Below are positions 60,161 through 64,000 of a DNA stretch of 64,000 bases, piece by piece. The DNA comes from Niabella ginsenosidivorans (GTDB lineage: Bacteria > Bacteroidota > Bacteroidia > Chitinophagales > Chitinophagaceae), in NCBI RefSeq assembly GCF_001654455.1, contig NZ_CP015772.1, positions 5,270,001-5,334,000 on the forward strand, in the 5' to 3' direction. A program made the position numbers and the translations under genes. Every line of letters begins with the position of its first letter. Positions within the stretch are counted from its first letter, which is position 1. Below the pieces are notes generated by a model, which saw only the letters and a program-made list of their open reading frames with translations, did not search any database and was not told the DNA's origin.

Positions 60161-63016
60161 ATGGATAAAAGACTCTTTTTGTTAGATGCCTATGCATTGG
60201 TTTTCCGGGCTTACTATGCCCTGATCCGCAGCCCGAGGATTACCACTAAAAATAAAAATACCAATGCCCAGTTTGGGTTTACCAATACCCTGGTGGAGCT
60301 GATTACCAAACAAAAGCCAACGCATATGGCGGTTTGTTTTGATACGCATGAATTAACAGAACGGCATACGGATTTTGTTGATTATAAAGCCAACCGCCAG
60401 GAAACACCGGAGGATATTCTGATTGCTGTACCGGACATCAAACGCATCATTAAGGGATTTAACATTCCGGTTATTGAAGCACCCGGCTATGAGGCGGATG
60501 ATATTATCGGCACCCTTAGTAAAAAAGCGGCTGACGAAGGTTACGAGGTTTTTATGGTTACTTCTGATAAGGATTATGGCCAGCTGGTATCTGAAAAAAT
60601 AAAGATCTATAAACCCGGTTACCAGGGCAGTGACGTGGAAATAATGGGCCCGGAGCAGGTGTGCGCTAAATGGAATATCAGAAACGTATCACAGGTAATT
60701 GATGTTTTAGGGCTGATGGGCGATTCAGTGGACAATATTCCCGGTATTGCAGGTGTAGGAGAAAAAACAGCAGCCAAATTGCTGGCGGAATACGAAACAC
60801 TGGAAAATGTTGTAGCCAATGCAGAAAACATTAAAGGGGCATTAGGAAAGAAAGTACAGGAAGGAAAGGAGATGGCCATTCTTTCCAAAAAGCTCGCAAC
60901 TATTATTACAGATGTTCCGGTTGAGTTCCATGAAGAGAATTTTCAGTTAAAAGACTGGAACAGGGAAGAGCTGAAATCCATTTTTGCCGAGCTGGAATTC
61001 AGAACATTGGCCAGGCGTTTATTGGGAGAAGAAGTGGCAGCAACTGTAACCACAACCGGGTCCGCCGCCTCCAAAACTTCCTCCGGAAAAGGGGTTCAGA
61101 TTGATCTTTTTGGCAATGTTATCGGGGGGGATGTGATCGCAGCGCCCTTGCAGCCTGAGGCCGAAGAAGAAGATGCGCCTTCCTTTCCTGGTTTAAAAAC
61201 AATAAACGACGCACAACCGAATTATAAGGCGGTTACTGATGAAAAAGACATCAAAGCCCTTGTAGAAGAATTATTACCTGTTAAGGAGATCAGTTTTGAC
61301 ACCGAAACGACCAACATTGACGCAAACCTTGCAGAACTGGTAGGTCTGAGTTTTTCAATAAAGGCCGGCCAGGGCTATTATATTCCCTGCCCCGCAGATC
61401 AGGAAGCTACAAGGAAAACCCTTCAATGGTTGCGGCCCTTATTTGACGATGAAGACAAACTATGGATCGGCCAGAATTTAAAATACGACCTGCTGGTGCT
61501 GAAGTGGTATGGTGTGGGGCTGAACGGTGCCATTTTTGATACCATGCTGGCACATTACGTGATTGAACCGGATGGCAAACGGAACATGGATTTCCTGAGC
61601 GAAAAGTTTCTGGGATATAAGCCCATTCCTATCGGTGACCTCATTGGTAAAAAAGGAAAGACCCAGGGAAATATGCGGGATGTGGAAATTGAAAAAGCTA
61701 AAGATTACGCTGTGGAAGATGCTGACATTACGCTTCAGCTGAAAGCTGTTTTTGAGCCATTGCTAAAAAAGCGCCAGGTGCAAAAGGTCTTTGACGAAGT
61801 AGAGAACCCGCTGGTGCAGGTATTAACGGATATGGAGTTTGAGGGCGTACGGATTGATGAAGAGTTTTTGAAAAACTATTCCCAGGAACTGGAAAAGGAA
61901 GCCGCCGCTGCAGAAAAGAATGTTTTTGAAATAGCGGGCGTACGGTTCAACCTGGCCTCACCCAAGCAACTGGGAGAGGTCTTATTTGATAAATTAAAAC
62001 TGGACCCTTCCGCACGGAAGACCAAAACGGGGCAATATCAGACCGGGGAAGATGTGCTGCTAAAACTGGCAGCAAGAGGGCATGTAATAGCCGATGAGAT
62101 TATTGCGTTCAGGGAGCTTACCAAATTACGATCCACTTATGTAGATGCTTTGCCGCAACTGATCAACCCTAAAACAGGCAGGGTGCATACCACTTACGGA
62201 CAGGCAGTAGCGGTTACCGGGCGCCTGGCAAGCAATAATCCCAACCTGCAGAATATTCCGGTACGCACGGAAAGAGGAAAAGAGATCCGCAAAGCATTTA
62301 TTCCGCGCGATGAAAAGCATGTGCTGTTATCTGCTGACTACTCCCAGATCGAATTACGGATTGTTGCTGCAATAAGCGGCGATACCAATATGGTGAACGC
62401 GTTTAAAAACGGTACAGACATTCATACGGCCACTGCGTCAAAAGTGTTTAATGTAGCCATGGAGGAGGTGACCAAAGAAATGCGGTACAAATCCAAAAGC
62501 GTCAATTTCGGGATCATTTACGGGCAGGGCGCTTTTGGACTGGCAGACAACCTGGGTATTTCCCGTACAGAAGCAAAGGGAATCATTGAGAGCTATAAAA
62601 AAGAATTTTCAGGTATTCAGAAGTATATGGATGACATGATCAATTTTGCAAGGGAGCATGGATATGTGCAAACACTTATGGGGCGTAAGCGCTGGTTAAA
62701 GGACATTAATTCCAGCAATTTTACCGTGCGGGGGTTCGCTGAGCGGAATGCCATCAACTCACCCATACAGGGAACGGCTGCGGATATGATCAAACTGGCG
62801 ATGCAGAAAGTATACACCGCCATGAAAAAAGAAAAGATGAAAAGCCGGATGATCCTGCAGGTGCATGATGAGCTGATCTTTGATGCGGTCCGTGATGAGG
62901 TGCAGGAACTGAGGCCATTGATTCTGGAAAATATGGAAAGCGCATTACCACTGCCCTTTGGCGTACCCGTTGTGGCAGAATGCGGGGAGGGTAACAACTG
63001 GCTGGAGGCGCATTAG
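60161..63016 (+). CDS. polA: DNA polymerase I
   Basis: 951 residues. Three parts: 5'-3' exonuclease (about 1-300, MDKRLFLLDAYALVFRAYYA; DSVDNIPGIAGVGEKTA), 3'-5' exonuclease (about 365-560) with intact DTET (D380, E382) and LKYDLLVL, and the polymerase (about 580-951) with LSADYSQIELR (Asp about 726), RYKSKSVNFGIIYGQ and VHDELIFD. All catalytic carboxylates appear present, so proofreading should be active. Fills gaps in repair and matures Okazaki fragments. Start at 60161; the in-frame upstream start at 60005 would overlap the previous gene. Confidence 0.97.
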   Translation: MDKRLFLLDAYALVFRAYYALIRSPRITTKNKNTNAQFGFTNTLVELITKQKPTHMAVCFDTHELTERHTDFVDYKANRQETPEDILIAVPDIKRIIKGFNIPVIEAPGYEADDIIGTLSKKAADEGYEVFMVTSDKDYGQLVSEKIKIYKPGYQGSDVEIMGPEQVCAKWNIRNVSQVIDVLGLMGDSVDNIPGIAGVGEKTAAKLLAEYETLENVVANAENIKGALGKKVQEGKEMAILSKKLATIITDVPVEFHEENFQLKDWNREELKSIFAELEFRTLARRLLGEEVAATVTTTGSAASKTSSGKGVQIDLFGNVIGGDVIAAPLQPEAEEEDAPSFPGLKTINDAQPNYKAVTDEKDIKALVEELLPVKEISFDTETTNIDANLAELVGLSFSIKAGQGYYIPCPADQEATRKTLQWLRPLFDDEDKLWIGQNLKYDLLVLKWYGVGLNGAIFDTMLAHYVIEPDGKRNMDFLSEKFLGYKPIPIGDLIGKKGKTQGNMRDVEIEKAKDYAVEDADITLQLKAVFEPLLKKRQVQKVFDEVENPLVQVLTDMEFEGVRIDEEFLKNYSQELEKEAAAAEKNVFEIAGVRFNLASPKQLGEVLFDKLKLDPSARKTKTGQYQTGEDVLLKLAARGHVIADEIIAFRELTKLRSTYVDALPQLINPKTGRVHTTYGQAVAVTGRLASNNPNLQNIPVRTERGKEIRKAFIPRDEKHVLLSADYSQIELRIVAAISGDTNMVNAFKNGTDIHTATASKVFNVAMEEVTKEMRYKSKSVNFGIIYGQGAFGLADNLGISRTEAKGIIESYKKEFSGIQKYMDDMINFAREHGYVQTLMGRKRWLKDINSSNFTVRGFAERNAINSPIQGTAADMIKLAMQKVYTAMKKEKMKSRMILQVHDELIFDAVRDEVQELRPLILENMESALPLPFGVPVVAECGEGNNWLEAH

Positions 63017-63021
63017 AGAGA

Positions 63022-63056
63022 GTTATCAGTGGTCAGTCTTCAGTTATCAGTTTTCA
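63022..63056. repeat. Short tandem-like repeat (TTATCAGT/TTTTCAG units)
   Basis: Five CAG-centred units (TTATCAGT, GGTCAGTC, TTCAGTTA, TCAGT, TTTTCAG) follow the polA stop codon. Similar TATCAGTTTTCAG stretches occur in intergenic DNA of many genomes (general knowledge). The following 65 bases are AT-rich with nothing recognised. Confidence 0.5.
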
Positions 63057-63123
63057 GAATTGAGATTGGAGACGCCCTTTCTTATTTGTTATTCCTTATT
63101 TATTATTTTACATTTTATATTTC

Positions 63124-63756
63124 TCAGATCCAGCCCTTTTTCATGGCTGTTAAAACAAGGCCCACGCGGTTCCTTACTTCCAGTTTTTCCATAATGCTGG
63201 TGGCATAGCTTTCCACGGTGCGTGCACTTAAAAAAACAGAGGCCGCAATCTCTTTGTAAGTAGCATCAGAGCACAGCCAGGGGATCAGTTCCCGTTCTTT
63301 GGCACTGAGCGCCTGTTGGGTCACTTCTTTCTTCAAATAATCATTTGCCAGAGCCTTGCTTACTTTTGCATCATAAAAGATGCCTTCCTTTACAATGGTG
63401 TTCAGTGCATGTGCCAGCTCTTTTTGCTGAATGCTCTTTAATAAATACCCTTTTGCACCGGAGCGGATCATTTTTATTATTTTTTCATCATCATCCTGCA
63501 TGCTCAGGGCCAGTATGATTACTTCCGGCTTATTTTCGGTAAGCCATTTTGCAACCGTATAACCGTCCATTACCGGCATCTGCACATCCAGGATCACTAC
63601 ATCCGGAATATTTTTAGGCTGCCTGAACCGCTCTATCATCTCTGTGCCGCTGCTGCAAACATATAATATGTCAAAATTCGGAATAGAGCTGATCATTGTT
63701 GCAAGCGCCTGGGCAATCAGGATATGATCATCCACAATAACGATGCTATGTCTCAT
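63124..63756 (-). CDS. NarL/LuxR-type response regulator
   Basis: 210 residues. Receiver domain (1-120) with D9/D10, phospho-acceptor D57 (VVILDVQMP) and a Lys in YLLKS. A LuxR-type helix-turn-helix follows (about 145-205: LSAKERELIPWLCSDATYKEIA, SARTVESYATSIMEKLEV). It is encoded directly after its probable kinase, whose stop codon overlaps the ATG by 11 bases. The ATG at 63756 (MRHSIVIVDDH) is preferred to a TTG 9 bases upstream. Target genes unknown. Confidence 0.93.
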   Translation of the reverse strand: MRHSIVIVDDHILIAQALATMISSIPNFDILYVCSSGTEMIERFRQPKNIPDVVILDVQMPVMDGYTVAKWLTENKPEVIILALSMQDDDEKIIKMIRSGAKGYLLKSIQQKELAHALNTIVKEGIFYDAKVSKALANDYLKKEVTQQALSAKERELIPWLCSDATYKEIAASVFLSARTVESYATSIMEKLEVRNRVGLVLTAMKKGWI

Positions 63757-64000
63757 CTGCTGCAATTTTATTTAAAGGTAAATCAATGTGCAACTGCGTT
63801 CCGTTTTTATTTTCCCACCGGAAGCCGGCGCCGATACTATTGATCCTCCGTTCAATGGACTTCAAGCCGCTTCCGGATCCGATGCGGTATTCAGAAGCCT
63901 TTTCCCAGTCAATACCACGGCCATTGTCAATACAGACGATCCTTAAATTTTCATCCGTCAGGGTAATATGGATCTCCAGTTGCGCGCAGCCGCTGTGTTT
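63746..64000 (-). CDS. Sensor histidine kinase, C-terminal fragment (continues past window)
   Basis: The last 84 residues of a kinase of the HisKA_3/NarX type: the ATPase domain shows the N/G-box elements CIDNGRGIDW and GSGSGLKSIERR, and it ends NKIAADET. The rest lies beyond position 64000. It overlaps the response-regulator gene by 11 bases, so the two are translationally coupled. Confidence 0.88.
   Translation of the reverse strand, partial: KHSGCAQLEIHITLTDENLRIVCIDNGRGIDWEKASEYRIGSGSGLKSIERRINSIGAGFRWENKNGTQLHIDLPLNKIAADET

Noticed and set aside
1-64000. tRNA or rRNA genes
   Set aside because: No T-loop/acceptor pattern or rRNA-like segment was noticed by eye; a covariance-model scan could not be run, so a missed tRNA cannot be excluded.

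Overview
The window looks like ordinary chromosome of a Bacteroidota bacterium, most likely family Chitinophagaceae. The reasons are: recurrent TAnnTTTG-type -7 promoter boxes with weak or absent Shine-Dalgarno sequences; many small lipoproteins; a TonB-dependent receptor paired with a DUF4249 lipoprotein; LytS/LytTR signalling; an RprY-like regulator; and housekeeping genes of Bacteroidota type. The genus cannot be fixed from the sequence alone. No rRNA, recognisable tRNA, insertion sequence, prophage or CRISPR array was seen. No gap between genes exceeds 300 bases except 5199-5569, which holds two divergent promoters.

Layout. 1-4043 (minus strand): a partial zinc alcohol dehydrogenase and an aldose-type aldo/keto reductase, a NadR-like kinase, an M23 lipoprotein and Nfu. 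4314-6709: ArsC/Spx-like protein, secreted PepSY-like protein, cystathionine gamma-synthase family enzyme. 6706-8304: a MutS-like gene interrupted by an in-frame stop. 8429-12629 (plus): a Fic protein that lacks both the catalytic His and the inhibitory Glu, a TIGR02757 protein, a SIMPL protein and an M16 protease. 12626-15790 (minus): two small overlapping membrane proteins and a LytTR two-component pair. 16034-20519: FUSC-type membrane protein and FeoB. 20577-22932: two lipoproteins, adk and msrB. 23127-27849: a TolC/MacA/MacB-type tripartite ABC efflux operon, followed by an SRPBCC-GyrI fusion.

29043-34256: a lipoprotein, ruvB, a frameshifted GxxExxY gene between two related palindromic repeats, an RprY-like regulator and a HerA-like ATPase. 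34293-41325 (minus): a tightly packed four-gene outer-membrane operon (unknown secreted protein, TonB receptor, DUF4249 lipoprotein, MG2-like protein). 41522-45348: kbl with an in-frame palindromic insertion, a secreted alpha/beta-hydrolase-like protein and an S10 peptidase with the best promoter in the window. 45444-54927 (minus): YceI, a DUF4143 ATPase behind repeated operator-like palindromes, TlpA-like reductase, gatB, PDZ protein, a voltage-gated-type channel and alaS. 55216-55847: a PIN toxin/antitoxin pair with a frameshifted toxin. 55990-64000: outer-membrane lipoprotein, mgsA, uvrB, polA, and the start of a NarL-type two-component system.

Most of the window is housekeeping (translation, repair, envelope, efflux, iron). 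The unusual material is: three interrupted accessory genes (MutS-like, GxxExxY, PIN), the doubly substituted Fic protein, the coding palindrome in kbl, the repeat-flanked GxxExxY locus, the operator array before the DUF4143 ATPase, and the uncharacterised TonB/DUF4249 operon.
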